DNA of 64,000 bases, taken from BD2-11 clade cluster bacterium bin43. GTDB lineage: Bacteria > Gemmatimonadota > Gemmatimonadetes > Longimicrobiales > Gaopeijiaceae. Positions 1 through 7,616 of the stretch are shown one piece after another (positions within the stretch are counted from its first letter, which is position 1; every line of letters begins with the position of its first letter). The stretch is from assembly GCA_002238605.1 (NCBI GenBank), contig MPMR01000010.1, positions 86,550 to 150,549 of the forward strand. The letters run 5' to 3'. Under the pieces are notes generated by a model that saw only the letters and a program-made list of their open reading frames with translations, ran no database searches and was not told the origin of the DNA. The translations under genes were made by a program, and so were the position numbers.

Positions 1-1356
1 GAGAGCCTGCCGCAGACCGCCCACGCTCTCCGGGAGGGGACCATCTCATACGCGAAGGTCCGGGCGCTTACCCGTGTCGCGACTGCCGAGCGCGAGGCGG
101 AGCTGCTTGAGTACGCGCGCGCCGGTTCGGCCGCGAAGCTGGAGCGGAGGCTGCGCATGTGGAAGATGCTGTCGCGCGACGAGGAGTTGACCGCCGAACA
201 GGCCCGGCATCGCAGCCGGACGTTTTCGATGTTTGTGGACGGCGATGGGATGTACGTGGTGAAGGGACGGCTCGAGCCGGAGGTTGGTGCCGTGCTCATG
301 CGAGCGGTGGAGGCGGCGTCGGATACGCTGTTCCGGCGTGAGGGCGGGGCGGATGCCGGTAGCAACCAGGGCGGGGCGGCTGCGCAAACCGGCGCGTGCG
401 GTGCGGGCACCGGTAGGCGAGAGTGCGGTGCGGGCGCCGGCACACCCGATGGCCATGACGGCGACGCGCGCCCGGATCCGAAGCAGCGCCGGGCGGATGC
501 CGTCGGCCTGCTCGCGGAGCGGGCGTTGGCGGCGGGCTTCTGCGGCGACGAACTCGACGACGGCTCGCAGCCTCAGCTCCCTGACGAGGGTCAATTCCAC
601 GGCGAGCCCCGGAACCGGACCCGCAAGGGACCGGTAACCCAGCCTCGCGTCGAGTCCGGCACCCGGGCGGAGCGGTACCAGGTCATGGTTCACTGCGATG
701 CGGCGACGCTGGCGGCGAAAGGCGAGCCCGGACGCTCGGATCTGGACGGGATCCGGGTTTCTGCGGAAACTTCGCGGCGCATGGCGTGCGATGCCGCAGT
801 GGTCGGGATGGTCCATGCCAGGGACGGGGAGGTGCTCAACGTCGGGCGCCGGACCCGCACGATTCCACCACACATCCGGCGGGCGCTGGAGGAGCGCGAC
901 CGGGGATGTCGCTTTCCCGGCTGCGGCTGCCGGTTCACCGAGGCGCACCACGTGAAACACTGGGCCGACGGGGGCGAGACGAGCCTCCGGAACACGCTGC
1001 TGCTTTGCCGGCGGCATCACCGTGCGGTTCACGAGGGTCGGGTGAAGGTCGCCGTGAACAGTGATGGGACGGTGCTGTTCTTCACACCCGGGGGAAGGAT
1101 GCTGGCGGATGCGCCGAAGCCGCCAGGATGGGCGGACGCGCGGAAGGGAAGAAAGCCGATTCGCGCAGGCAGGAAGTCGGAGGAGGTGGATGCAGACCTG
1201 CCGCCTGTCCCATCGGCCCAACGCGGGGCCCCGCAAGGCATTGGACACGCCACGATGTCCAACGGGGCCGCGCTCTATCCCGACTCAGCCATTCCCTGGT
1301 CGATCGAGGCGGCTGCCCGGGAAGCCATGGAGGAGTCGCTGGAGACCCGGAATTGA
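1..1356 (+). CDS. HNH endonuclease, DUF222 type (5' truncated by window edge)
   Basis: The reading frame is already open at base 1, so the start lies outside the window. The N-terminal part is a helical, Arg/Ala/Glu-rich DUF222-like segment. It is followed by a low-complexity Gly/Ala-rich stretch and a C-terminal HNH nuclease domain with a CxFPGC zinc knuckle, then EAHHVKHW and CRRHHRAVHEG; these carry the metal-binding and catalytic His and Cys residues. Proteins of this family are common multi-copy genes in high-GC bacteria. Cellular role is usually unknown; DNA cleavage is a family-level inference. It is convergent with the next gene. Confidence 0.85.
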   Translation, partial: ESLPQTAHALREGTISYAKVRALTRVATAEREAELLEYARAGSAAKLERRLRMWKMLSRDEELTAEQARHRSRTFSMFVDGDGMYVVKGRLEPEVGAVLMRAVEAASDTLFRREGGADAGSNQGGAAAQTGACGAGTGRRECGAGAGTPDGHDGDARPDPKQRRADAVGLLAERALAAGFCGDELDDGSQPQLPDEGQFHGEPRNRTRKGPVTQPRVESGTRAERYQVMVHCDAATLAAKGEPGRSDLDGIRVSAETSRRMACDAAVVGMVHARDGEVLNVGRRTRTIPPHIRRALEERDRGCRFPGCGCRFTEAHHVKHWADGGETSLRNTLLLCRRHHRAVHEGRVKVAVNSDGTVLFFTPGGRMLADAPKPPGWADARKGRKPIRAGRKSEEVDADLPPVPSAQRGAPQGIGHATMSNGAALYPDSAIPWSIEAAAREAMEESLETRN

Positions 1357-1394
1357 GCTGGTGAGCGGGAAGGCAGGCAGGAGTCGCTGGAGAC
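1331..1394 (+). repeat. 16-bp direct repeat pair at the HNH gene 3' end
   Basis: AGGAGTCGCTGGAGAC occurs at 1331-1346, inside the last codons of the HNH gene, and again at 1379-1394 just after its stop. The spacing is 48 bp. This suggests a small tandem duplication of the gene end. No function is evident. Confidence 0.6.
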
Positions 1395-1407
1395 GCGATT
1401 CCCGGAC

Positions 1408-3690
1408 TCAATCCCGCAACCTGAAGACGTACAGCGCATTCCCGGAGGCCGGATGGCGGATCTCCGGGGCCAGCAGCCGGGGCACGATGCGGGGGCTGCC
1501 GCCGCCGAGGCCGGTGCTGACGGCCAGGTACTGTTCGCCGCGCACGGAGAAGGTCACGGGGAAGCCCTGGACGGAGGTGCCCAGCCGGGTTTCCCATAGC
1601 GCCTCGCCGGTTGCGACGTCGTAGGCGCGGAAGTAGCGGTCGACGTCGCCCGCGAAGGCGAGGCCGCCGCCGGTGGTGAGGGCCGCGGTGAGGAAGGAGG
1701 CGCGCTGCTCGACGCTCCAGACTTCCTCGAGGGTGCGCACGTCGTAGGCGGCCAGCTTGCCCAGCCGGCCGTCGGTGCCGGGCATTTCGGCCCAGTCGCG
1801 GTCGGCGCCGGTGCCGCCCGAACCCACCTCCATGGCGATCTCGCGGCCGGAGATCTCGAGGCAGCTCTGCGAGAGCGGGGTGACGAGCAGGCCGTTCTCC
1901 GGGCTGTACGCCATCGCGTGCCAGTTGTGACCGCCCGCCGTGCTGGGGCACACGGAGATCCACTCGCCCACGCCGGCCTTCATGATGTCGGCGCGGTAGG
2001 TGACCTCTCCGGTCCTCGGGTCGATGTGGTCGAAGACGTTCTGGTAGACGGTCTCGCGGTGCTCGAGGAACTCGCCCGTCTCCCGGTCGAGCTTCCAGAA
2101 GATGCCGTGCTTGCCGATGGCGAAGAGGAGCCTGCGGCTATCGACGTCGACCAGCAGCTGCTCGAAGGCCTCGTCGAGGTCGAGCGCCTCTCCGGGGACG
2201 TGCTGGCGATACCAGGCCAGCGAGCCGTCGGCAACCCTCATGGCGAGGGTGGAACTGGTATAGAGCGCCGGGTCGGCTGCGCTGAGCCCGCGGCTGGCGG
2301 GCACCCAGGGCTTGGCCTGGGCCGTCCCCCAGTAGATGAGCCCGAGCGCCGGGTCGTAGCTGCCGGTGGTCCACGCATCCCCGCCACCCCGCAGGTGGAG
2401 GGGCAGGTCGCCCCAGGTGTCGCCGCCGGGCTCGCCCGGGCGCGCGATGGTGAAGGTCCGCCACACCTCCTCCCCGGTGTCGGCGTCGTGCGCGGTGATG
2501 AAGCAGCTGTCCTCGTGGAAGCGCCCGCACCCGTTGATGCCGTTGACCACCAGCCCCTCCACCACGAGGGGGCCGGCGACGTTGGTGTAGCCCTTGCGGG
2601 GATCGGCGACCTGGGTGTCCCACACGGTCTTGCCGGTGCGCGCGTCGAGGGCGACCACGCTCGCGTCCTTCGTGGCGAGGAACACCTTGTCCTGGTAGAG
2701 GGCCAGATTGCGCAGCTGGTCGAAGCCGCCCGGACGGATGTGGTCGGGGAACTGGCGCCGGTACTCCCACAGCAGGTCGCCGGTGGCGGCGTCGAGCGCC
2801 TGGATGACGTTGCCCGGGTTGGCGAGGAACATGATCCCGTCGAGCACCAGCGGCGTGGGCTGGCTGGTCCCGTCGGCCATGGCCCACACCCACGCCAGCT
2901 CCAGGTCGGTAACGTTATCGCGCCGGATCTGGTCGAGCGGGCTGTACCCCCACGCGTCGTAGGTGCGGCGGTACATGAGCCAGTCGGCGGGATCCGGGTC
3001 GCGCAACATCGCGTCGGTCACCGGCGGAAGAGGGCCGATGCTGCCCTCCACGGTGGTGAGGCCGGTGGCGCGCACCAACTCCTCCGGGCCGGCGGCCGGG
3101 GAGGTGGGAACGCCCTCGCCTGCGGGGTCGCCGGTCGCAGGTGGTGCCTCCGGGTCGGTGGCGGCCTGACCGACGCGTCCCGCGCCCCCGGCTCCGGCGC
3201 CTGCCGCACCCGCCCCTGCCAGCACGTCGTCGATCGCCTGCTCGTCGGCGAGCGCGCCCAGGTCGGCGGCCGCCCCGTTGGCCGAGAGCAGAAAGGCGGT
3301 CACCGCCAGGTACTGCGCCTCGCTCAGGGTTCCGGGCTCCTCCGGGGGCATGTCGCGCACCACGGCCAGCAGCTCGCCGAGCGCGGCGCCGCGCCAGGCG
3401 GTTCGGAAGTTCCGGCCCGCCAGCTCGGGCGCCTCGAAGTCGCCGCTCAGGTCGGCGCGGTGGCATTCCGCGCACGCGCGGTCGTACACCCCGCGCCCGG
3501 CTTCCACCTGCTCGGCAACCAGGCGCACCGTCTCCTGCCCGGCGAGCGGTGCGGCCAGGGCGAGCGATGCGGCGATGGCGAGCGGTGCGGCCAGGGCGAG
3601 CGCCACGAGCAGTGAGGCAGCCGGTGCCGGCGTCACCGCGGGACACGTCGTTCGCAGCGTAATACCCTGGGGTTGCCGGGTCTCTACCAT
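1408..3690 (-). CDS. PQQ-dependent dehydrogenase with N-terminal cytochrome c domain
   Basis: Predicted secreted quinohemoprotein that oxidises an alcohol or sugar in the periplasm and passes electrons through haem. A long Ala-rich signal region ends near APLAGQ. A c-type haem motif CAECH (about residue 73) follows, then a Gly/Ala-rich linker and a beta-propeller with repeated Trp-containing blades (for example LLWEYRRQ and KTVWDTQ). PQQ-binding features include a [17 protein letters not shown] segment and a Cys pair in [12 protein letters not shown]. Well-known quinohaemoprotein alcohol dehydrogenases carry the haem domain at the C-terminus, so the N-terminal position is notable. Start taken at the ATG at 3690; a GTG at 3717 is in frame but lies inside a palindrome. 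Substrate unknown. Confidence 0.85.
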   Translation of the reverse strand: MVETRQPQGITLRTTCPAVTPAPAASLLVALALAAPLAIAASLALAAPLAGQETVRLVAEQVEAGRGVYDRACAECHRADLSGDFEAPELAGRNFRTAWRGAALGELLAVVRDMPPEEPGTLSEAQYLAVTAFLLSANGAAADLGALADEQAIDDVLAGAGAAGAGAGGAGRVGQAATDPEAPPATGDPAGEGVPTSPAAGPEELVRATGLTTVEGSIGPLPPVTDAMLRDPDPADWLMYRRTYDAWGYSPLDQIRRDNVTDLELAWVWAMADGTSQPTPLVLDGIMFLANPGNVIQALDAATGDLLWEYRRQFPDHIRPGGFDQLRNLALYQDKVFLATKDASVVALDARTGKTVWDTQVADPRKGYTNVAGPLVVEGLVVNGINGCGRFHEDSCFITAHDADTGEEVWRTFTIARPGEPGGDTWGDLPLHLRGGGDAWTTGSYDPALGLIYWGTAQAKPWVPASRGLSAADPALYTSSTLAMRVADGSLAWYRQHVPGEALDLDEAFEQLLVDVDSRRLLFAIGKHGIFWKLDRETGEFLEHRETVYQNVFDHIDPRTGEVTYRADIMKAGVGEWISVCPSTAGGHNWHAMAYSPENGLLVTPLSQSCLEISGREIAMEVGSGGTGADRDWAEMPGTDGRLGKLAAYDVRTLEEVWSVEQRASFLTAALTTGGGLAFAGDVDRYFRAYDVATGEALWETRLGTSVQGFPVTFSVRGEQYLAVSTGLGGGSPRIVPRLLAPEIRHPASGNALYVFRLRD

Positions 3691-3731
3691 ATCATCAGTA
3701 GATGCTAGTGATATCACCAGTAATCATCAGT
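3691..3731 (-). promoter_or_regulatory. Operator-like palindrome flanked by direct repeats upstream of the PQQ dehydrogenase
   Basis: A perfect 10-bp palindrome GTGATATCAC sits at 3708-3717. It is flanked by two identical ATCATCAGT copies at 3691-3699 and 3723-3731, 32 bp apart (about three helical turns). The element is AT-rich relative to its surroundings and lies directly before the dehydrogenase ATG. Regulator binding is inferred, not shown. Confidence 0.45.
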
Positions 3732-4548
3732 GCGTCAGCGCATACAGCACGATGTTGATGCCGAGCGCGTACGACTCCGGGGAGAACCGGAAGAAGAACG
3801 ACTCGTCCTCGCCCTCGCGCTCCCAGCCGTCCGCGATGTCGGTGTTGTGGGTCATGACCACCATCGCCCGCCCGTCCTCGTCGAAGATCGCGCGGAAGTG
3901 TACTTCGGCGCTCTCGAACCCCCGCTCCGAGGTCGCCTGGCGCCCCGTCCGGTACCAGTACTGGATCGAGGGCACCTGCGGCACGTTCCGGACCTGGTAG
4001 AGCCCGTTCAGGAGCAGGTGATCGCTCGGAACGTCCTGGATGAAGTGATCGGGGAGCACCTCCAGCATGACCTGCTCCCAGTGCTGCCAGGCGCGCTCGC
4101 CCCAGAAGTCGTCCACGTAGAGAAAGCCGCCCTTCAGGAGATAGGTGCGCAGGCGCTCGATCTCTTCGGCGTCGAAGCCGACCGTCCCCACGTCCGACAT
4201 GAAGACGAAGGGACACTCGAAGATCTGATCGTCCTCCAGGGACACGACCGCGTAGAAGGGCTCCCCGTCCTCGGAGCGGCTGACCGCGCTGGTGGTGAGC
4301 TGCGAAAAGCGCAGGGAGAAGTTGGCGTCCGAGTTGGGGTAGTCGGTGCGCCAGCCCTGCCCCAGAGCCTCGTTGCGCACGCTTCGGTAGGCGATGCGGC
4401 AGAAGGTGAAGCCGAACTCGGCTGCCTCGCCCGGGTTGGCCATGGGCGCGCGCCGGCCCCAGCCGCGTCCCCACCGCTGCGCGCTCGCCGGGCTCGCGAG
4501 GACCGCCGGGGCGCCCGTCCATATCGTGGCCAGGACGAGCGCCCACAT
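3727..4548 (-). CDS. Secreted DUF4159 domain protein
   Basis: About 273 residues, with a signal peptide (MWALVLATIWTGAPAVLASP then ASA-Q) and then a DUF4159 domain. The domain starts at FGFTFCRIAYRS and includes FVFMSDVGTVGF, GGFLYVDDFWGE and VVMTHNTDIADGWE. DUF4159 is a conserved bacterial family with a glutamine-amidotransferase-like fold and no settled role. The chosen ATG at 4548 has AGGA a few bases upstream and gives a clean signal peptide; an in-frame ATG at 4608 would add 20 basic residues. It lies 95 bases downstream of the TPR gene on the same strand, so co-transcription is likely. Confidence 0.8.
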   Translation of the reverse strand: MWALVLATIWTGAPAVLASPASAQRWGRGWGRRAPMANPGEAAEFGFTFCRIAYRSVRNEALGQGWRTDYPNSDANFSLRFSQLTTSAVSRSEDGEPFYAVVSLEDDQIFECPFVFMSDVGTVGFDAEEIERLRTYLLKGGFLYVDDFWGERAWQHWEQVMLEVLPDHFIQDVPSDHLLLNGLYQVRNVPQVPSIQYWYRTGRQATSERGFESAEVHFRAIFDEDGRAMVVMTHNTDIADGWEREGEDESFFFRFSPESYALGINIVLYALTH

Positions 4549-4643
4549 GCGCGTCCTGCCCGACGGGATGAGCGTCCTGGCGGCCCGAAGTGCGACCCGC
4601 CCCGGCATCAGCACCGCCCCGGCATCTGGAAACGCGCCGGCAT

Positions 4644-6281
4644 CTAGAAGCGCGCCGACATCAGCCAGACATCGGCGTTGGCCCAGTACTCCATGCGCTC
4701 GGCCAGCACCTCGTCGGCGTCCGCGTCGCGGCCCTGGGCCCGCAGCGCCCGCTCCAGCCCGAAGAGCGACCAGCCGTTGTGCGGATGGTCCACGAGCGCG
4801 GCGCGGAACACCTCTTCGGCCTCCGCGTGGCGTCCGGCGTCGTTCAGGATGGCGCCCAGCCAGTGGCGCGCCGCGAAGTTCAGGGGCTCGGGCTCGTCGT
4901 AGCGGAGGCCGTCCTCGACCTCGATCGCCTCCTCGAGCACGCGCACGGCCCCGTCGACATCGCCTTCGGCGGCAAGGATCTCGCCCTCGAGAATCCCGCC
5001 CACGACGGTGATGAGATCGACGGCCGAGTGCCCGCGGAAGGGCGCCTCGTCCTCGAGCTCGCCGCGCGCCTCCCTCAGCCGCTCCATGTAGAACGCGGCG
5101 CTGTCGGGCCGTTCCATGCGCAGATGGGCGAAGCCGCGCCCGAAGTCCCAGAAGCCCGCGAAGAGGGGCTGCTCGGGCTGCTCCTCGATGGCGAGCACGT
5201 CCTCCCAGAGACCGAAGCGGACGCCGGTGAGCGACTCGTAGAAGCTGCCGCCCGACACGAGCCTGCCGTAGTTGCGCGAGGCCTGCATGGCGACCGCGCC
5301 CTCGCCCGCCATGGAGGCGGCGAAGAGCAGCATGTGCAGGTTGTGCGACGGGTAGATGGCGAAGCCCAGGTCGTGGTTGGCCTTCTGGTCGGAGTGCCAG
5401 GCGTGCGTGTTGGCGATCACCGCGTCGTGCCAGCGCCCGATCCGGTTGTAGGTATGGGACGGCATGTGCTGGATGTGGCTCGCGCCGGGAATCGACTGGC
5501 CGAGATGGTCCGCGCACGCCTCCGCCTTGCCGGGACGGGCGGTGGGTTCGGTCGCGTGGACGTAGAGATGGCACGCGCCCGGGTGGGCGATGTTCAGCGC
5601 GAGCGTCTGTTCGAGCACCGCGTGGATCTTCTGCACCTCGGGGTTCTCGATGTCCCAGTAGCCGCGCCGGGGCTGGAGCAGCATGAGCGACTCGCCGTAG
5701 AAGGTCCCCACCTCCTGGTCCCCGGGATGCGCCTCCCACACCTTCTCCATGGCGGCGGCGTACGCCTTGTCCAGCTCCAGGCGCTGCTCGTCGCCCTCGT
5801 GTTCGGGCGCGTAGCGGACGATCATCGCGTCGATGAGGGCTCGCTCGATCTCGGTGCCGGACCGTGCGGCCAGCTCCTTCGCCTTGTGGATGGCGGCGTA
5901 GGCGGTGGGGGCGTCCTCGGGCAGCATGGCGCCGTTCAGATAGCGGCCCAGCGACCACGCTTCGCCGAAGTAGCACATCGCGCACTCGGGATCGTGGCGC
6001 TGAGCTTCCTTGAAGGAGCGGTTCGCGTCCGAGGGCGTGAAGGCGTACATGAGCTGCATGCCCTGCACGAAGTAGGCCTGCGCTGCCTCGGAGCCGGTGG
6101 TGATGGTGCGCGAGTACGGCCCGAGGGCCGAGGAAATGAGCAGGACCTCCTCGCCGTCGGGAGCCGGACCTGGTCCGTGCTCGTCGTGTTGGGCGGAGAG
6201 GGGCGCCGGCGCCAGGGCGAGCAGGACCGGCGCGGTGCTACAGACGCAGGCGAGGACGAAGCGAAGGTGGTTCCGGGTCAT
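4644..6281 (-). CDS. Secreted tetratricopeptide-repeat protein
   Basis: 545 residues. An N-terminal signal peptide ends near PAPLSAQ and is followed by His/Gly-rich residues (HDEHGPGPAP). Alpha-helical TPR-like pairs then run through most of the protein, for example around FKEAQRHDPECAMCYFGEAW and the C-terminal ILNDAGRHAEAEEVFRAALV. The start at 6281 is supported by AGGAG eight bases upstream; the frame stays open upstream but without signal-like sequence. Family members are annotated only as tetratricopeptide repeat proteins, with presumed protein-protein interaction or scaffolding in the periplasm. It precedes the DUF4159 gene on the same strand. Confidence 0.8.
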   Translation of the reverse strand: MTRNHLRFVLACVCSTAPVLLALAPAPLSAQHDEHGPGPAPDGEEVLLISSALGPYSRTITTGSEAAQAYFVQGMQLMYAFTPSDANRSFKEAQRHDPECAMCYFGEAWSLGRYLNGAMLPEDAPTAYAAIHKAKELAARSGTEIERALIDAMIVRYAPEHEGDEQRLELDKAYAAAMEKVWEAHPGDQEVGTFYGESLMLLQPRRGYWDIENPEVQKIHAVLEQTLALNIAHPGACHLYVHATEPTARPGKAEACADHLGQSIPGASHIQHMPSHTYNRIGRWHDAVIANTHAWHSDQKANHDLGFAIYPSHNLHMLLFAASMAGEGAVAMQASRNYGRLVSGGSFYESLTGVRFGLWEDVLAIEEQPEQPLFAGFWDFGRGFAHLRMERPDSAAFYMERLREARGELEDEAPFRGHSAVDLITVVGGILEGEILAAEGDVDGAVRVLEEAIEVEDGLRYDEPEPLNFAARHWLGAILNDAGRHAEAEEVFRAALVDHPHNGWSLFGLERALRAQGRDADADEVLAERMEYWANADVWLMSARF

Positions 6282-6289
6282 GGCGCAGT

Positions 6290-6341
6290 CTCCTGAAGTG
6301 AGTCCGAGTGCTCCTCGTGAAGCGAGTCCGAATTCTCCTCG
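6290..6341 (-). repeat. Short degenerate tandem repeat in a leader
   Basis: Two units beginning CTCCT and containing GAAG(T/C)GAGTCCGA start at 6290 and 6311; a third partial unit starts at 6335. On the minus strand these place AGGAG motifs at regular intervals upstream of the TPR gene start, the nearest serving as its ribosome binding site. Confidence 0.45.
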
Positions 6342-6399
6342 CAAACTGCCCCGATGAGGGGATGTGCGCCAGAGATGTGGAGATGGGAACGCAGGTCCC

Positions 6400-6918
6400 T
6401 CAGCGCCCGCCCGACCTGAGGTCGCGGTCGAAGTCCTCGAGGTCGCGGTCGTAGTCCGGGGTTCCCCGGCCCGGGGCCTTGCGCGTGCGCCCCCCGGCCC
6501 GCCGCCGCTCGATCGCATCGTCCAGCCAGCGCTCCGCGGACTTGCTCTCGCGCCGCGCCAGCTCCTCGACCTTCTCGATCAGCGTGTCGGCGTCGGATCC
6601 CAGGATGCGTCGCCCTTCACGAGCCTCGCCGCCCGGCAGATCCGGCCACAGCCGCTCTCCCGTCTCGTCGAACCCCTTCGCGCTGTGCAGCCTGAGCCAC
6701 CGGTCGAAGCGCGAGCACAGGCGGATGACGGCGTAGAATCGGCGCGGACGCCTGCCGCCCCCGGCGATCAGGTCGATGACGACCGCGACGATGGACAGGC
6801 TGATCATGACCGCATCCTTGACCCCGTCGAGCGCCAGCTTGGCCTGGAAGACCACGAAGTCGCGGACGGTGACCGAGCGGGTGACGACGGGAAGGGAGGG
6901 GTTGCCGGGATGGTTCAT
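6400..6918 (-). CDS. Hypothetical single-span membrane protein with basic C-terminus
   Basis: 172 residues, no recognised family. Starts MNHPGNPSLPVV at 6918, with AAGG shortly upstream. A hydrophobic segment around residues 35-52 (VMISLSIVAVVIDLIAG) is followed by an Arg-rich stretch, a charged helical region (DTLIEKVEELARRESKSAER) and a tail rich in Asp and Arg (DYDRDLEDFDRDLR). The layout suggests a membrane anchor with a cytoplasmic charged helix. The frame stays open upstream, but that sequence is not protein-like. It is divergent from the methyltransferase gene. Confidence 0.6.
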   Translation of the reverse strand: MNHPGNPSLPVVTRSVTVRDFVVFQAKLALDGVKDAVMISLSIVAVVIDLIAGGGRRPRRFYAVIRLCSRFDRWLRLHSAKGFDETGERLWPDLPGGEAREGRRILGSDADTLIEKVEELARRESKSAERWLDDAIERRRAGGRTRKAPGRGTPDYDRDLEDFDRDLRSGGR

Positions 6919-7102
6919 GGGGCCTTCATGTGTCTGAGGGTGGCCGGTCCCGCGGATCGCGCGTCGACTCGCATGCGACGACGTCCGATCGACCCTCTTC
7001 TTTACGTCGACTCGCGGGTCTCGTGCAATATCGGGCGGGCCGCGGCCTCGTACGGGAGCAATGCCGGCAGGTGTCGGCGGAGACCTGAACGGGAGGCACG
7101 AC

Positions 7103-7585
7103 ATGAGCCCCTTTCTGAAGACGGCCCTGTTCACGCTGGTGGTGCCCGGCAGCGTCGCGGTGCTCATCCCGCTGCTCATCGCGGGGGACCGGGCGGCTGG
7201 GGGCGGCGCCACGCGCGTCCTCGCCTTCCTGCTCCTCGCGCTCGGCGCCCTCGTCTACCTGCGCTCCGCGTGGGACTTCGCGTCGTTCGGGCGGGGAACG
7301 CCCGCGATCACCGACGCGCCAGGGCGGCTGGTGACCCGGGGGTTCTACCGCTACACGCGCAATCCCATGTACGTGGCGGTGCTGAGCGCGGTCGCCGGCT
7401 GGGCCATTCTCTACGGCGCGCCGGTCCTTTGGGCCTACGGCGCCGCGATCTTCGTCTTCTTCTCGCTGTTCATCCGGCTGTACGAGGAGCCCCGCCTCAC
7501 GCAGGAGTTCGGGGAGGAGTATGTGGCGTACATGGAGCGGGTCGGGCGCTGGCTGACGCTGCCCGGTCGCGGAAGCCCTCGCTGA
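7103..7585 (+). CDS. Isoprenylcysteine carboxyl methyltransferase family membrane protein
   Basis: 160 residues with three or four hydrophobic segments and the ICMT/PEMT signature: LVTRGFYRYTRNPMYVAVL, then a paired FIRLYEEPRLTQEFGEEYVAYMERVGRWL. The RNPMY and EEP elements are the S-adenosylmethionine-binding features of this family. Bacterial members methylate lipids or small substrates at the membrane; the substrate here is unknown. The start at 7103 is fixed by GGGAGG six bases upstream. It stands alone between a divergent gene on the left and a convergent one on the right. Confidence 0.85.
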   Translation: MSPFLKTALFTLVVPGSVAVLIPLLIAGDRAAGGGATRVLAFLLLALGALVYLRSAWDFASFGRGTPAITDAPGRLVTRGFYRYTRNPMYVAVLSAVAGWAILYGAPVLWAYGAAIFVFFSLFIRLYEEPRLTQEFGEEYVAYMERVGRWLTLPGRGSPR

Positions 7586-7616
7586 CGGGCTCGGCGGGAA
7601 GAACGCCGAGGGGGCG

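Noticed and set aside
46..1248. 400-residue minus-strand reading frame opposite the HNH gene
   Set aside because: Arg/Pro/Ala-rich composition with no domain. The plus strand has a clear HNH signature; high-GC DNA commonly leaves the complementary frame open.
1918..3615. 565-residue plus-strand reading frame opposite the PQQ dehydrogenase
   Set aside because: No family features; it mirrors the codon bias of the real gene on the other strand.
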